Notes: a model not told the origin generated them from the sequence alone. DNA of 64,000 nucleotides from Enterobacteriaceae bacterium 89 (GCA_014156375.1 RQJH01000005.1:372001-436000); one strand, 5' to 3'. Shown: positions 26,736-41,068, counted from the stretch's first letter. Made by a program: numbers and translations.

Positions 26736-27968
26736 ATGACTAAGGTATCACTGGAAAAAGACAAGATTAAGTTTCTGCTGGTGGAAGGCGTGCATCAGAA
26801 AGCCGTCGATAATCTGCGTGCAGCAGGCTACAGCAATATTGAATTTCACAAAGGCGCGCTCGACGCTGAGCAGCTGAAAGAGTCGATCCGTGATGCCCAT
26901 TTCATCGGCCTGCGATCCCGCACCCACCTGACGGAAGAGATCATCCAGGCGGCGGAAAAGCTGGTTGCTATCGGCTGCTTCTGTATCGGTACCAATCAGG
27001 TCGATCTGGACGCTGCGGCCAGACGCGGTGTGCCGGTCTTTAACGCACCGTTTTCCAATACCCGTTCCGTAGCGGAGCTGGTGATCGGCGAGCTGCTGCT
27101 GCTGCTGCGCGGCATCCCGGAAGCGAACGCCAAAGCGCACCGTGGGATCTGGAACAAGCTTGCTGCCGGGAGCTATGAAGCTCGTGGTAAAAAGCTGGGG
27201 ATCATTGGCTACGGTCATATCGGGACTCAGCTGGGCATTCTGGCGGAATCGCTGGGGATGCACGTTTACTTCTACGACATCGAAAACAAACTGCCGCTGG
27301 GCAACGCTACCCAGATCCAGCATCTTTCTGACCTGCTAAACATGAGCGATGTGGTCAGCCTGCACGTGCCAGAAAATGCCTCCACGAAGAACATGATGGG
27401 CGCAGAAGAGCTGTCGCTGATGAAACCTGGCTCACTGCTAATCAACGCCGCGCGCGGTACCGTGGTCGATATCCCGGCGCTGTGTGATGCGCTGGCGCGT
27501 AAGCATCTTGCTGGCGCGGCAATTGACGTGTTCCCGACGGAGCCAGCAACCAACAGCGATCCGTTTACCTCGCCGCTGTGCGAATTCGACAACGTGATCC
27601 TGACGCCGCACATTGGCGGCTCCACTCAGGAAGCGCAGGAAAACATCGGTCTGGAAGTGGCGGGCAAGCTGGCGAAATACTCCGACAACGGCTCAACGCT
27701 CTCTGCGGTGAACTTCCCGGAAGTGTCTTTGCCGCTGCACGGCGGTCGTCGTCTGCTGCATATCCATGAGAACCGTCCAGGTGTGCTGACGGCGATTAAC
27801 CAGATTTTCGCCGAGCAGGGCGTGAACATCGCCGCACAGTATCTGCAAACCACCCCGCAGATGGGCTACGTGGTTATCGATATTGAAGCGGAAGACGATG
27901 TGGCTGAAAAAGCGCTGCTGAGCATGAAGGCGATTCCGGGGACTATCCGCGCTCGCTTGCTTTACTGA
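26736..27968 (+). CDS. serA: D-3-phosphoglycerate dehydrogenase
   Basis: First enzyme of serine synthesis: NAD-dependent oxidation of 3-phosphoglycerate, feedback-inhibited by serine through a C-terminal ACT domain. 410 residues as in E. coli. NAD site GYGHIGTQLGILAES, the catalytic His within LTPHIGGSTQEAQ, and the ACT domain from about residue 338 (HIHENRPGVLTAINQ). The 263-bp region between rpiA and serA holds the serA promoter. A CTCTCCC-type inverted repeat follows the gene. Confidence 0.97.
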   Translation: MTKVSLEKDKIKFLLVEGVHQKAVDNLRAAGYSNIEFHKGALDAEQLKESIRDAHFIGLRSRTHLTEEIIQAAEKLVAIGCFCIGTNQVDLDAAARRGVPVFNAPFSNTRSVAELVIGELLLLLRGIPEANAKAHRGIWNKLAAGSYEARGKKLGIIGYGHIGTQLGILAESLGMHVYFYDIENKLPLGNATQIQHLSDLLNMSDVVSLHVPENASTKNMMGAEELSLMKPGSLLINAARGTVVDIPALCDALARKHLAGAAIDVFPTEPATNSDPFTSPLCEFDNVILTPHIGGSTQEAQENIGLEVAGKLAKYSDNGSTLSAVNFPEVSLPLHGGRRLLHIHENRPGVLTAINQIFAEQGVNIAAQYLQTTPQMGYVVIDIEAEDDVAEKALLSMKAIPGTIRARLLY

Positions 27969-27990
27969 TTGCTCGCTGCTCCGGACAATT

Positions 27991-28026
27991 CCCTCTCCCT
28001 TGAGGGAGAGGGTTAGGGAGAGGGGG
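27991..28026. repeat. CCCTCTCCC/GGGAGAGGG inverted-repeat unit
   Basis: CCCTCTCCCT, then TGAGGGAGAGGG, then TTAGGGAGAGGGGG: a hairpin-forming unit with an extra GGGAGAGGG arm. Related units lie at 35622-35705 and 39435-39508. Here it separates the convergent serA and fau genes and may also act as a bidirectional terminator-like structure. Confidence 0.7.
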
Positions 28027-28050
28027 AAAGGTCCCCAACAAACTCTCCCT

Positions 28051-28647
28051 TCACCAGCTCCAGATTTTCGAAGGCGTCACCACCGCAGGCAACGGAATAT
28101 CCCACTTCTCGACCGGGAGCTGCTCCACCTGCTGACAGTCGTGAGCATAGCCCACCGGATGCAGATCATACTGCTGCCAGTTTTGTAGCGTCCGATCATA
28201 AAACCCACCGCCCATGCCAAGCCGCTGGCCCTGAGTGTCAAAAGCTACTAACGGGGTAATCAGCACGTCCAGTTCGCTGAGCGGTAACACTTCACGCACA
28301 TCAAGCTTTGGCTCCTGAATTTTCAGGCGATTGGTCACCAGCTGCGACTGCGGATGGTAGCGCAGGAACAGCAAATTGCCGGGGCTGAACGGATGGAGTA
28401 CGGGCAAGTATACCTGTTTTCCGCTCTGCCAGAGCTGGTCGATTAGCGGTTGTGTATCCAGCTCGCCATCAAAAGAAAGAAACAATGCCACGCTTCGCGC
28501 CATCACCACCGGGGCGTACGCCATCATGCGGGCTGCGGCCTGTTCGGCTGACTGAATTTGCTGTTCTGGTCTTAATGCACGACGCTGTTGCCGGATGCTC
28601 TGGCGAATCTGTTGTCTGGCTGAGGATGTTGCCGAAGGTATTGTCAT
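28051..28647 (-). CDS. fau: 5-formyltetrahydrofolate cyclo-ligase
   Basis: Fau (YgfA), the ATP-dependent conversion of 5-formyl-THF to 5,10-methenyl-THF, linked in E. coli to persister formation. 198 residues, with the family ATP/Mg motif GMGGGFYDRTL and the basic N-terminal segment RQQRRAL. It lies downstream of the 6S RNA gene on the same strand, and the two are co-transcribed in E. coli. Confidence 0.94.
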   Translation of the reverse strand: MTIPSATSSARQQIRQSIRQQRRALRPEQQIQSAEQAAARMMAYAPVVMARSVALFLSFDGELDTQPLIDQLWQSGKQVYLPVLHPFSPGNLLFLRYHPQSQLVTNRLKIQEPKLDVREVLPLSELDVLITPLVAFDTQGQRLGMGGGFYDRTLQNWQQYDLHPVGYAHDCQQVEQLPVEKWDIPLPAVVTPSKIWSW

Positions 28648-28666
28648 GATAGAGGAAGAAAGGTAG

Positions 28667-28850
28667 GGAATCTCCGAGATGCCGCCGCAGGCTGTAACCC
28701 TTGAACCCTTGGTTCAAGGTGAATGTGTCGTCATGGTTTTAAGGCTTCTCGGACGAACCGAGCATGCTCACCAACCGTGGAGCGCCACATTCTGTTGGTA
28801 TGAAATATCGGCTCAGGGGACTGGCCCGCTTGCGAACATCTCAGAGAAAT
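28667..28850 (-). ncRNA. ssrS: 6S RNA
   Basis: Global regulator RNA that binds sigma70-RNA polymerase in stationary phase by mimicking an open promoter. Reading the minus strand from 28850, the RNA begins ATTTCTCTGAGATGTTCGC and ends CATCTCGGAGATTCC at 28667, 184 nt, the exact length of E. coli 6S RNA. The two ends pair (the closing stem includes TCTCTGAGATG with CATCTCGGAGA), and the middle holds the large bulge region. Position between zapA and fau is conserved. Confidence 0.96.
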
Positions 28851-28891
28851 TTTGTCTTCAGGGTCACTCTACCATAGTTAACCATGAAGTG

Positions 28892-29287
<396 letters not shown>

Positions 29288-29387
29288 CTATAGCTACCCC
29301 GGTGTGAACATACAAGCCCTTTTCTGGTTCACCAGGGTCCAAAGTGGTAGCATAACATGAACTTCCCTCCAACGACGACGAATGCGC

Positions 29388-29966
29388 ATGTCTATACAGA
29401 ACGAAATGCCTGGTTACAACGATGTGAACCAGTTACTTAATCAGCAGGGAGTGGGCTTAACGGCGGCAGAAATGCACGGCCTGATCAGCGGCATACTGTG
29501 CGGCGGCAACAAAGACAGCAGCTGGCTACCGCTGATCCATGACCTCACCAACGAAGGCATGGCTTTTGGTCACGAACTTGCCGAAGTGCTACGTAAAATT
29601 CACGCCACCACCAGTGACGCTCTGGAAGATGAAGGTTTCCAGTTCCAGCTGTACATGCCTGACGGTGATGACGTCAGCGTGTTTGACCGCGCCGACGCGC
29701 TTGCAGGCTGGGTGAATCACTTCCTGCTGGGCCTGGGCGTGACTCAGCCGAAGCTGGATAAAGTGAAAGGCGAAACCGGCGAAGCGATTGACGATCTGCG
29801 TAATATTGCCCAGCTTGGCTACGACGAAGATGAAGATCAGGAAGAGCTGGAGATGTCGCTGGAAGAGATCGTCGAGTACGTCCGCGTTGCGGCTCTGCTG
29901 TGCCACGAATCTTTTGGGCGTCCGCAGCCAACCGCACCGGAAATTCGCAAACCAACCTTACACTAA
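29388..29966 (+). CDS. ygfB: UPF0149 family protein
   Basis: A small acidic protein of the YecA / YgfB (UPF0149) family, 192 residues as in E. coli. The ATG at 29388 ([12 protein letters not shown]) is the conserved start; an ATG two codons earlier is possible. The C-terminal half is rich in Asp/Glu ([12 protein letters not shown]). Function in enterobacteria is unclear; in Pseudomonas a homologue modulates beta-lactamase regulation. It leads the ygfB-pepP-ubiH-ubiI run, with 25 bp to pepP. Confidence 0.95.
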   Translation: MSIQNEMPGYNDVNQLLNQQGVGLTAAEMHGLISGILCGGNKDSSWLPLIHDLTNEGMAFGHELAEVLRKIHATTSDALEDEGFQFQLYMPDGDDVSVFDRADALAGWVNHFLLGLGVTQPKLDKVKGETGEAIDDLRNIAQLGYDEDEDQEELEMSLEEIVEYVRVAALLCHESFGRPQPTAPEIRKPTLH

Positions 29967-29991
29967 AAATAAGAATGCTCTGGAGGGGATC

Positions 29992-31305
29992 ATGACTCAG
30001 CAGGAATACCTTCAGCGTCGGCAGAAGCTGCTGGCGCAAATGCCATCGGGCAGCGCGGCACTGATTTTCGCCGCCCCGGAAGCGATCCGCAGTGCGGACA
30101 CAGAGTATCCGTACCGCCAAAGCAGTGACTTCAGCTATTTCACCGGTTTTCATGAACCGGAAGCGCTGCTGGTGCTGATCAAAAGTGATGATACCCATAA
30201 TCACAGCGTTCTTTTTAATCGTGTTCGCGACCTGACGGCGGAAATCTGGTTTGGACGTCGCCTGGGGCAAGAGGCTGCCCCTGCGAAGCTGGGAGTGGAT
30301 CGCGCGCTGGCCTTTGATGAAATCGATGAACAGCTGTATCAGCTGTTAAACGGCCTCGATGCGGTGTACCACGCGCAGGGTGAATATGACTACGCTGACA
30401 CGATTGTCTTCAGCGCGCTCGACAAACTGCGTAAGGGCTCACGCCAGAATCTGAAAGCGCCATCGGCGATGGTGGACTGGCGTCCGCTGGTGCACGAAAT
30501 GCGTCTGTTTAAATCGGCTGAAGAAATTGCCGTAATGCGCCGAGCCGGAGAAATCTCCGCGCTGGCCCATACCCGCGCGATGGAAAAATGTCAGCCGGGC
30601 ATGTTCGAATATCAGCTTGAAGGCGAAATTCTCCACGAATTCACCCGCCACGGCGCGCGCTACCCGTCTTACAACACCATCGTGGGCGGCGGTGATAACG
30701 GCTGTATTCTGCACTACACCGAAAATGAATCCGCATTGCGCGATGGCGATTTGGTGCTGATTGATGCCGGCTGTGAATATCAGGGGTATGCGGGTGATAT
30801 CACGCGTACCTTCCCGGTTAACGGCAAATTCACCCCGGCGCAGCGCGAGATTTACGACATCGTGCTGGAGTCGCTGGAAACGGCGCTGAAGCTTTATCGT
30901 CCGGGCACGACTATGCAGGAAGTGACGGGGGAAGTGGTACGCATCATGGTGACCGGGCTGGTTGAGCTTGGCATTCTGCACGGCGAGATTGATCAGCTGA
31001 TTACCGACAACGCGCATCGCAAATTCTTTATGCATGGCCTTAGCCACTGGCTGGGCATGGACGTGCATGACGTTGGCCACTACGGTCCTGATCGCTCCCG
31101 CGTGCTGGAGCCAGGAATGGTGCTGACGGTTGAGCCGGGACTGTATATCGCCCCGGATGCCGACGTGCCTGAAGCGTATCGCGGCATTGGCATTCGTATC
31201 GAAGATGACATTGTGATCACCGCAAGCGGCAATGAAAACCTGACCGCCAGCGTGGTGAAAAAAGCCGATGACATTGAGGCGCTGATGGCGGCGGCGAAGT
31301 CATGA
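29992..31305 (+). CDS. pepP: Xaa-Pro aminopeptidase P
   Basis: Mn-dependent aminopeptidase removing N-terminal residues before proline. The ATG at 29992, after TGGAGGGG, gives 437 residues (E. coli 441). The pita-bread fold metal ligands are all visible: two Asp in LIDAGCEYQGYAGDIT, His in HGLSHWLGMDVHDVG, Glu in TVEPGLYI and Glu in RIEDDIV. The stop overlaps the ubiH start by 4 bp (ATGA). Confidence 0.96.
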   Translation: MTQQEYLQRRQKLLAQMPSGSAALIFAAPEAIRSADTEYPYRQSSDFSYFTGFHEPEALLVLIKSDDTHNHSVLFNRVRDLTAEIWFGRRLGQEAAPAKLGVDRALAFDEIDEQLYQLLNGLDAVYHAQGEYDYADTIVFSALDKLRKGSRQNLKAPSAMVDWRPLVHEMRLFKSAEEIAVMRRAGEISALAHTRAMEKCQPGMFEYQLEGEILHEFTRHGARYPSYNTIVGGGDNGCILHYTENESALRDGDLVLIDAGCEYQGYAGDITRTFPVNGKFTPAQREIYDIVLESLETALKLYRPGTTMQEVTGEVVRIMVTGLVELGILHGEIDQLITDNAHRKFFMHGLSHWLGMDVHDVGHYGPDRSRVLEPGMVLTVEPGLYIAPDADVPEAYRGIGIRIEDDIVITASGNENLTASVVKKADDIEALMAAAKS

Positions 31306-32468
31306 GCGTGATTATCGTTGGCGGCGGGATGACCGGGGCCACGCTGGCGCTGGCCATTTCACAGCTCAGCCACGGGAAGGTTCCGGTTCATCTGATTGAA
31401 GCCGTTGCTCCGGAGTCGCAAAAGCATCCCGGATTTGATGGCCGGGCCATTGCGCTGGCGGCCGGAACCTGTCAACAGCTGGCCCGCGTGGGCATCTGGC
31501 AGGCGATCAAAGACTGTGCAACGGCTATCCGCACGGTTCACGTCAGCGACCGTGGTCACGCTGGTTTTGTGACGCTCGAGGCTGAAGATTACCATTTGCC
31601 TGCGTTGGGGCAGGTGGTGGAATTACACGATGTCGGTCAGCGATTGTTTGGTTTATTACGTAAAGCGCCCGGTGTGACGCTGCATTGCCCTGCTCGCGTG
31701 GCGGAATTTTCCCGCACTCAGGATAGCGTCAACGTCAGCCTTGATAACGGCACAACGCTGACCGGCAAACTTCTGGTGGCGGCAGATGGTTCTCGCTCTG
31801 CATTAGGCGAACAGTGCGGTATCGCCTGGCAGCAGCAATCCTATGAGCAGCTGGCGGTCATTGCCAACGTCACCACGGCTTTGTCGCATGAAGGTCGGGC
31901 GTTTGAGCGTTTTACTCAGCATGGCCCGCTGGCGATGCTGCCTATGTCCGACGGGCGCTGCTCGCTGGTGTGGTGTCATGCGCTGGAAAATCGTGACGAA
32001 GTGCTGAGCTGGTCCGATGCCCGATTCTGCGAAGAGTTGCAGCAGGCCTTTGGCTGGCGGCTTGGGCGTATTACCCAGGCGGGGAGCCGCGCTGTTTACC
32101 CTCTCTCATTGACCACCGCCACTCGCGCCGTGTCACACCGTGTTGCTCTGGTGGGAAATGCAGCGCAAACGCTGCATCCGATTGCGGGGCAAGGCTTTAA
32201 TCTCGGCCTGCGCGACGTGATGTCGCTGGCGGAAATGGTCGCAAAGGCCGACGATGCAGGTGATTACGCTCTTTTAGACAGCTATCAGCAGCGCCGCGAA
32301 AGCGATAAAAGCGCAACCATTGGCGTGACGGACGGGCTGGTGCATCTGTTTGCTAACCGCTGGGCGCCTCTGGTCGCCGGGCGTAACGTCGGGCTGATGG
32401 CGATGGAATTATTTACCCCGGCGCGTGATGCGCTGGCGCAGCGAACCCTCGGCAGGGTAGCGAGATAA
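31302..32468 (+). CDS. ubiH: 2-octaprenyl-6-methoxyphenol hydroxylase
   Basis: FAD monooxygenase of aerobic ubiquinone-8 synthesis (C1 hydroxylation). 388 residues: N-terminal FAD Rossmann motif VGGGMTGATLALA, and the second FAD motif with GNAAQTLHPIAGQGFNLGLRD, of which the GQGFN core is typical of the UbiH/F/I/COQ6 family. It is coupled to pepP and 11 bp upstream of its paralogue ubiI; both belong to the cytosolic Ubi complex. Confidence 0.95.
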   Translation: MSVIIVGGGMTGATLALAISQLSHGKVPVHLIEAVAPESQKHPGFDGRAIALAAGTCQQLARVGIWQAIKDCATAIRTVHVSDRGHAGFVTLEAEDYHLPALGQVVELHDVGQRLFGLLRKAPGVTLHCPARVAEFSRTQDSVNVSLDNGTTLTGKLLVAADGSRSALGEQCGIAWQQQSYEQLAVIANVTTALSHEGRAFERFTQHGPLAMLPMSDGRCSLVWCHALENRDEVLSWSDARFCEELQQAFGWRLGRITQAGSRAVYPLSLTTATRAVSHRVALVGNAAQTLHPIAGQGFNLGLRDVMSLAEMVAKADDAGDYALLDSYQQRRESDKSATIGVTDGLVHLFANRWAPLVAGRNVGLMAMELFTPARDALAQRTLGRVAR

Positions 32469-32479
32469 GGAGTTACTGA

Positions 32480-33682
32480 GTGCAAAGTGTTGATATCGCT
32501 ATCGTTGGTGGTGGAATGGTAGGACTGTCCGTGGCCTGTGGATTACAGGGCAGCGGCCTGCGTGTGGCACTCATCGAGCAGCACGAGCCGCAGCCGGTGG
32601 CCGCAGATTCAGCGCCGCAGCTTCGCGTGTCGGCCATCAATGCCGCCAGTGAAAAACTGCTGACGCGTCTCGACGTCTGGCCGGACATCATTGCTGCACG
32701 CGCCAGCCGCTATCACGGCATGGAGGTGTGGGATCAGGACAGCTTTGGTCGTATCACCTTTGACGATCAAAGCCTGGGGTTCACCCATCTTGGACACATC
32801 GTAGAAAACAGCGTGATTAACCATGCCCTTTGGCGTAAAGCCCAGCGCTGCGCCGACGTGACCCTGATGGCCAACGCGGAGCTGGCGCAGGTAGCGTGGG
32901 GCGAAAACGAAGCTTTCCTCAGCCTGAAAGACGGCAGCATGTTGACCGCAAGGCTGGTGATTGGTGCGGATGGCGCGAACTCCTGGCTGCGTAACAAGGC
33001 CGATATTCCGCTGACCTCGTGGGACTATCGCCATCACGCGCTGGTGGCGACGATCCGCACGGCCGAGCCGCATCAGGCCATCGCCCGTCAGGCGTTTCAC
33101 GGCGAAGGCATTCTGGCATTCCTGCCGCTAAGCGATCCGCATCTTTGTTCTATCGTCTGGTCTTTGTCACCGGAAGAGGCGGCAAAAATGCAGCAGGTCG
33201 ATGAAGCCGCGTTTAATCAGGCGCTCAGCGTGGCGTTTGATAACCGTCTGGGGTTGTGCCAGGTGGAAAGCGAGCGCCAGGTGTTTCCATTAACCGGCCG
33301 CTACGCCCGCCAGTTTGCCGCTCATCGATTAGCGCTGGTCGGTGACGCTGCGCATACCATTCACCCGCTGGCGGGGCAGGGCGTCAACCTGGGCTTTATG
33401 GATGCCGCTGAACTGATTGATGAAATCCGCCGCCTGCATTCGCAGGGCAAAGATTTTGGTCAGCATTTCTATCTGCGTCGCTACGAGCGCAGTCGCAAAC
33501 ACAGCGCCGCGCTGATGCTGGCAGGAATGCAGGGTTTCCGTGAGCTGTTCTCTGGGGCAAACCCTGCGAAAAAGCTGCTGCGCGATATTGGTCTGAAGCT
33601 TGCGGACACGCTGCCCGGTGTTAAACCGCAGCTGATTCGTCAGGCAATGGGCCTCAACGATCTTCCTGCCTGGTTACGTTAA
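32480..33682 (+). CDS. ubiI: 2-octaprenylphenol hydroxylase
   Basis: UbiI (VisC), the FAD monooxygenase for C5 hydroxylation in ubiquinone synthesis. 400 residues as in E. coli, starting at GTG 32480 (MQSVDIAIVGGGMVGL). The second FAD motif is GDAAHTIHPLAGQGVNLGF. It ends the ygfB-pepP-ubiH-ubiI run; a terminator follows within 20 bp. Confidence 0.96.
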   Translation: MQSVDIAIVGGGMVGLSVACGLQGSGLRVALIEQHEPQPVAADSAPQLRVSAINAASEKLLTRLDVWPDIIAARASRYHGMEVWDQDSFGRITFDDQSLGFTHLGHIVENSVINHALWRKAQRCADVTLMANAELAQVAWGENEAFLSLKDGSMLTARLVIGADGANSWLRNKADIPLTSWDYRHHALVATIRTAEPHQAIARQAFHGEGILAFLPLSDPHLCSIVWSLSPEEAAKMQQVDEAAFNQALSVAFDNRLGLCQVESERQVFPLTGRYARQFAAHRLALVGDAAHTIHPLAGQGVNLGFMDAAELIDEIRRLHSQGKDFGQHFYLRRYERSRKHSAALMLAGMQGFRELFSGANPAKKLLRDIGLKLADTLPGVKPQLIRQAMGLNDLPAWLR

Positions 33683-33699
33683 GTCGATCACACTTCCCG

Positions 33700-33725
33700 A
33701 CCCGGCCTCTGTGCCGGGTGGTTTT
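33700..33725 (+). terminator. ubiI terminator
   Basis: ACCCGGC (33700-33706) pairs with GCCGGGT (33713-33719) around CTCTGT, then GGTTTT. Confidence 0.75.
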
Positions 33726-33726
33726 C

Positions 33727-34102
33727 CCTCGTTTGAAATAATCTAATTTCACCCTCTTTTTCGCATTAGTTTTATTTATCCATCAAAAATACACCTGCGA
33801 AAAATCGGCCCGATTTTCCGCATGAAATGTCACATTGAGCTGATTAATGAATATCGATGTTAATTTTATGTGGCATTTGTCGCAGTAAGCCAGTCGATCG
33901 TTCTGTAGAGTTTTCATCGCATTTTGGTCATAAGCTAATCTGATGGTTCGCTTTGCCTTATGGTTTACCGTCGTTTTCGGTGGTAACGTCAGGCAAAAGA
34001 GAACGTTTGCGTCGGTGCCCAATCGTGGCGTCGACGCCGGGCTTTGTGCGGTTTTCTGACCCACAAGGCAGCAACTGGCCCCGCTGACTCAACGAGGACA
34101 AG
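33727..34102 (+). promoter_or_regulatory. gcvTHP control region
   Basis: About 375 bp without a credible gene upstream of gcvT. It is AT-rich in its left half. The GcvA core motif CTAAT appears at 33743-33747 and 33935-33939, 192 bp apart, which resembles the distal/proximal GcvA site layout known in E. coli, where Lrp bends the DNA between them. PurR and Lrp sites are expected from E. coli but not resolved by eye. A 93-codon open frame on the minus strand here looks spurious. Confidence 0.5.
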
Positions 34103-35197
34103 ATGGCTCAACAGACGCCTTTATACGAACAACACACGCTGTGTGGCGCGCGCATGGTGGATTTCCATGGTTGGATGATGCCGCTGCACTACGGCTCGCA
34201 AATCGATGAGCATCACGCCGTCCGTACCGGCGCTGGCATGTTCGATGTTTCCCACATGACCATCGTCGATTTACACGGCAGCCGCACCCGCGAATTCCTG
34301 CGTTATCTGCTGGCGAACGACGTCGCCAAACTGACTAAACCTGGTAAAGCACTTTATACCGGCATGCTGAATGCCTCCGCCGGGGTCATCGATGATCTGA
34401 TTGTTTATTTCCTCACTGAAGACTATTTCCGCCTCGTTGTTAACTCCGCCACCCGTGAAAAAGATCTCGCCTGGATTAGCCAGCATGCGGAACCTTACGG
34501 CGTTGAAATTACCGTGCGTGATGACCTGGCGCTGATTGCGGTGCAGGGTCCGGACGCGCAGGCGAAAGCCCAAAGCCTGTTCAGCGAAGAGCAGCGTAAA
34601 GCGGTAGAAGGCATGAAACCGTTCTTTGGCGTGCAGGCGGGCGACTTGTTCATCGCTACTACTGGTTATACCGGTGAAGCGGGCTATGAAATTGCTCTGC
34701 CAAAAGAAAAGGCCGCTGATTTCTGGCATGCGCTGGTGGAAACCGGAGTGAAGCCTTGTGGACTGGGCGCGCGCGATACGCTGCGTCTGGAAGCGGGCAT
34801 GAATCTTTACGGCCAGGAGATGGATGAGAGCATTTCTCCGCTGGCGGCGAATATGGGCTGGACCATCGCCTGGGAACCGGCCGAGCGCGACTTTATTGGT
34901 CGCGAAGTGCTTGAAGCACAGCGCCAGCACGGCACCGAACAGCTGGTCGGCCTGGTGATGACCGAGAAAGGCGTTTTGCGCGGCGAACTGCCGGTCCGCT
35001 TTAGCGATGCGCAGGGGAATCAGCATGAAGGCGTGATCACCAGCGGGACATTCTCGCCAACGCTCGGCTACAGTATTGCCCTGGCTCGCGTTCCGGCTGG
35101 CATCGGCGAAACCGCCGTGGTGCAAATCCGTAACCGCGAAATGCCGGTCAAAGTGACAAAGCCTGTTTTTGTACGTAACGGCAAGGCCGTTGTGTAA
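34103..35197 (+). CDS. gcvT: Glycine cleavage system T protein
   Basis: Aminomethyltransferase: moves the methylene group from the aminomethyl-lipoyl H protein to tetrahydrofolate and releases ammonia. 364 residues as in E. coli; N-terminal folate-binding segments include [13 protein letters not shown] and GMFDVSHM. First gene of gcvTHP; the ATG follows GAGGAC. Its distant paralogue ygfZ is also in the window at 46313. Confidence 0.97.
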   Translation: MAQQTPLYEQHTLCGARMVDFHGWMMPLHYGSQIDEHHAVRTGAGMFDVSHMTIVDLHGSRTREFLRYLLANDVAKLTKPGKALYTGMLNASAGVIDDLIVYFLTEDYFRLVVNSATREKDLAWISQHAEPYGVEITVRDDLALIAVQGPDAQAKAQSLFSEEQRKAVEGMKPFFGVQAGDLFIATTGYTGEAGYEIALPKEKAADFWHALVETGVKPCGLGARDTLRLEAGMNLYGQEMDESISPLAANMGWTIAWEPAERDFIGREVLEAQRQHGTEQLVGLVMTEKGVLRGELPVRFSDAQGNQHEGVITSGTFSPTLGYSIALARVPAGIGETAVVQIRNREMPVKVTKPVFVRNGKAVV

Positions 35198-35224
35198 ACG
35201 ATTATTTTTTCTGGAGAAATGTGA

Positions 35225-35614
35225 ATGAGCAATGTACCTGCAGAACTGAAATACAGCAAAGAACACGAATGGCTGCGTAAAGAAGCGGACGGCTCTTACA
35301 CCGTCGGTATTACCGAGCACGCGCAGGAGCTGCTGGGCGACATGGTGTTTGTGGATCTGCCGGAAGTGGGCAAAACCGTAGAAGCAGGCGATGACTGCGC
35401 CGTGGCTGAATCTGTAAAAGCGGCATCCGACATCTACGCGCCAATTAGCGGTCAAATCGTAGCCGTTAACGATGAGCTGAGCGACTCCCCGGAGCTGGTG
35501 AACAGCGAGCCGTACGGCGACGGCTGGATCTTCAAAATCAAAGCCAGCAACGAAGCGGAAGTCGCCGCTCTGCTGGACGCCGCTGCGTACGAAAAACTGT
35601 TAGAAGACGAGTAA
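35225..35614 (+). CDS. gcvH: Glycine cleavage system H protein
   Basis: Lipoyl carrier of the glycine cleavage complex; 129 residues as in E. coli. The lipoylated Lys is in [11 protein letters not shown] (Lys 64 or 65 depending on numbering). 27 bp after gcvT. Downstream, an inverted pair of CTCTCCC repeats separates it from gcvP, which may alter the ratio of H to P. Confidence 0.97.
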   Translation: MSNVPAELKYSKEHEWLRKEADGSYTVGITEHAQELLGDMVFVDLPEVGKTVEAGDDCAVAESVKAASDIYAPISGQIVAVNDELSDSPELVNSEPYGDGWIFKIKASNEAEVAALLDAAAYEKLLEDE

Positions 35615-35621
35615 TTATTTC

Positions 35622-35705
35622 CCCCTCTCCCTAACCCTCTCCCAAGGGAGAGGGAACAAATGAACGTCTTCTCCCTCTCCCTTGGGAGAGGGCCGGGGAG
35701 AGGGG
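35622..35705. repeat. Inverted pair of CCCTCTCCC-type repeats between gcvH and gcvP
   Basis: Unit 1 (35622-35654) reads CCCCTCTCCCTAACCCTCTC and on to AAGGGAGAGGG. Unit 2 (35672-35705) reads CTCCCTCTCCCTTGGGAGAG followed by GGCCGGGGAGAGGGG. Unit 2 is close to the reverse complement of unit 1, so the RNA can fold into small hairpins or one large one. This lies inside the gcvTHP operon. Confidence 0.75.
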
Positions 35706-35755
35706 TTGTTAATGCTTTATCTACGATTCACTGCACGTTTCAGGAACCATCGCTC

Positions 35756-38629
<2,874 letters not shown>

Positions 38630-38652
38630 TCTCATTGATGCAACGATCTTTT

Positions 38653-38676
38653 AAGGACGCTTCGGCGTCCTTTTTT
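38653..38676 (+). terminator. gcvTHP terminator
   Basis: AAGGACGC (38653-38660), tetraloop TTCG, GCGTCCTT (38665-38672), then TTTT. It lies between gcvP and ygfF, ending 13 bp before the ygfF ATG. Confidence 0.9.
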
Positions 38677-38688
38677 ATGGGGGAAGTT

Positions 38689-39432
38689 ATGGCAATTGCA
38701 CTCGTAACCGGCGCCAGCAGAGGGATCGGCAGGGCAACCGCGCAGCTGCTTGGCCGTGAAGGCTATACCGTTGCGGTGAACTATCACCACAACGTTAAGG
38801 CCGCCACCCAGGTGGTGAACGAGATTGTATCGGCAGGCGGCAGGGCGTTTGCCGTGCGGGCTGACATCAGCGACGAAGCTCAGGTGATGACGCTGTTTGA
38901 AGCATTAGACAGAGAGGGTGAGCCGCTGGCGGCACTGGTCAACAACGCCGGGATCCTCTTTCAACAAAGCACCATTGAAAACCTGACCGCCGAGCGTATC
39001 AACCATGTGCTTGGCACCAACGTGACGGGCTATTTTCTCTGCTGTCGCGAAGCGGTGAAGCGCATGTCGCACAAGCACGGCGGGAAAGGGGGGGCGATAG
39101 TGAATGTGTCATCGGCGGCGTCACGTCTGGGGGCACCGTTCGAATATGTGGATTACGCTGCGTCGAAGGGCGCGGTGGATACGCTAACCACCGGCCTGGC
39201 GCTCGAGGTGGCGGCGCAGGGCATCCGCGTCAACTGTGTGCGTCCAGGGCTCATCTATACCGAAATGCATGCCTCCGGCGGAGAGCCGGGTCGAGTGGAC
39301 CGGGTGAAATCCGCATTGCCTATGCAGCGAGGCGGGCAGCCGGAAGAAGTGGCTCAGGCGATTGCCTGGCTGCTGAGCGAGAAGGCGTCCTATGTGACGG
39401 GGAGTTTTTTGGAGCTAGCGGGCGGAAGATAA
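38689..39432 (+). CDS. ygfF: SDR-family oxidoreductase
   Basis: A 247-residue short-chain dehydrogenase matching E. coli YgfF from memory. It has the cofactor motif TGASRGIG, NNAGIL, and catalytic Ser in NVSSAASRL with YAASK. The ATG at 38689 follows GGGGAAG; the extension to 38635 crosses the gcvP terminator hairpin. Substrate unknown (glucose-dehydrogenase-like family). CTCTCCC repeats follow the gene. Confidence 0.93.
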   Translation: MAIALVTGASRGIGRATAQLLGREGYTVAVNYHHNVKAATQVVNEIVSAGGRAFAVRADISDEAQVMTLFEALDREGEPLAALVNNAGILFQQSTIENLTAERINHVLGTNVTGYFLCCREAVKRMSHKHGGKGGAIVNVSSAASRLGAPFEYVDYAASKGAVDTLTTGLALEVAAQGIRVNCVRPGLIYTEMHASGGEPGRVDRVKSALPMQRGGQPEEVAQAIAWLLSEKASYVTGSFLELAGGR

Positions 39433-39434
39433 AT

Positions 39435-39508
39435 CCCTCTGCCCGGCCCTCTCCTAAAGGGAGAGGGCGATGCTCGATCTGATACCCTCTCCCTTTGGGA
39501 GAGGGGGG
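39435..39508. repeat. Two CCCTCTCCC-type repeat units between ygfF and bglA
   Basis: Unit 1 (39435-39467) starts CCCTCTGCCCGGCCCTCTCC and ends AAAGGGAGAGGG. Unit 2 (39485-39508) is CCCTCTCCCTTTGGGAGAGG plus GGGG, a hairpin. They fill the gap between the convergent ygfF and bglA genes and are of the same family as those at 27991 and 35622. Confidence 0.7.
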
Positions 39509-39515
39509 GAATAAC

Positions 39516-40988
<1,473 letters not shown>

Positions 40989-41017
40989 CTAACAAAGGAG
41001 CATTAAATGTCACGATA

Positions 41018-41046
41018 TAACAAATTCGCCGACGGGTGATTTGTTA
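41018..41046. promoter_or_regulatory. Inverted repeat upstream of bglA, possible operator
   Basis: TAACAAAT (41018-41025) and ATTTGTTA (41039-41046) form a perfect 8-bp inverted repeat with a 13-bp spacer. On the minus strand it lies just upstream of a possible bglA promoter (GTGACA, 16 bp, TAGACT). Another TAACAAA lies at 40990-40996. Candidate binder: the adjacent RpiR-type protein. Confidence 0.45.
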
Positions 41047-41068
41047 CATGCAGAAAACAGGGTGTTTT

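Noticed and set aside
27991..28026. The CTCTCCC repeats as a CRISPR array
   Set aside because: Units are few, self-complementary, unevenly spaced and without unique equal-length spacers; no cas genes nearby.
33783..34064. A 93-codon minus-strand frame in the gcv control region
   Set aside because: Lies in a known regulatory interval, has no ribosome site and no family resemblance.
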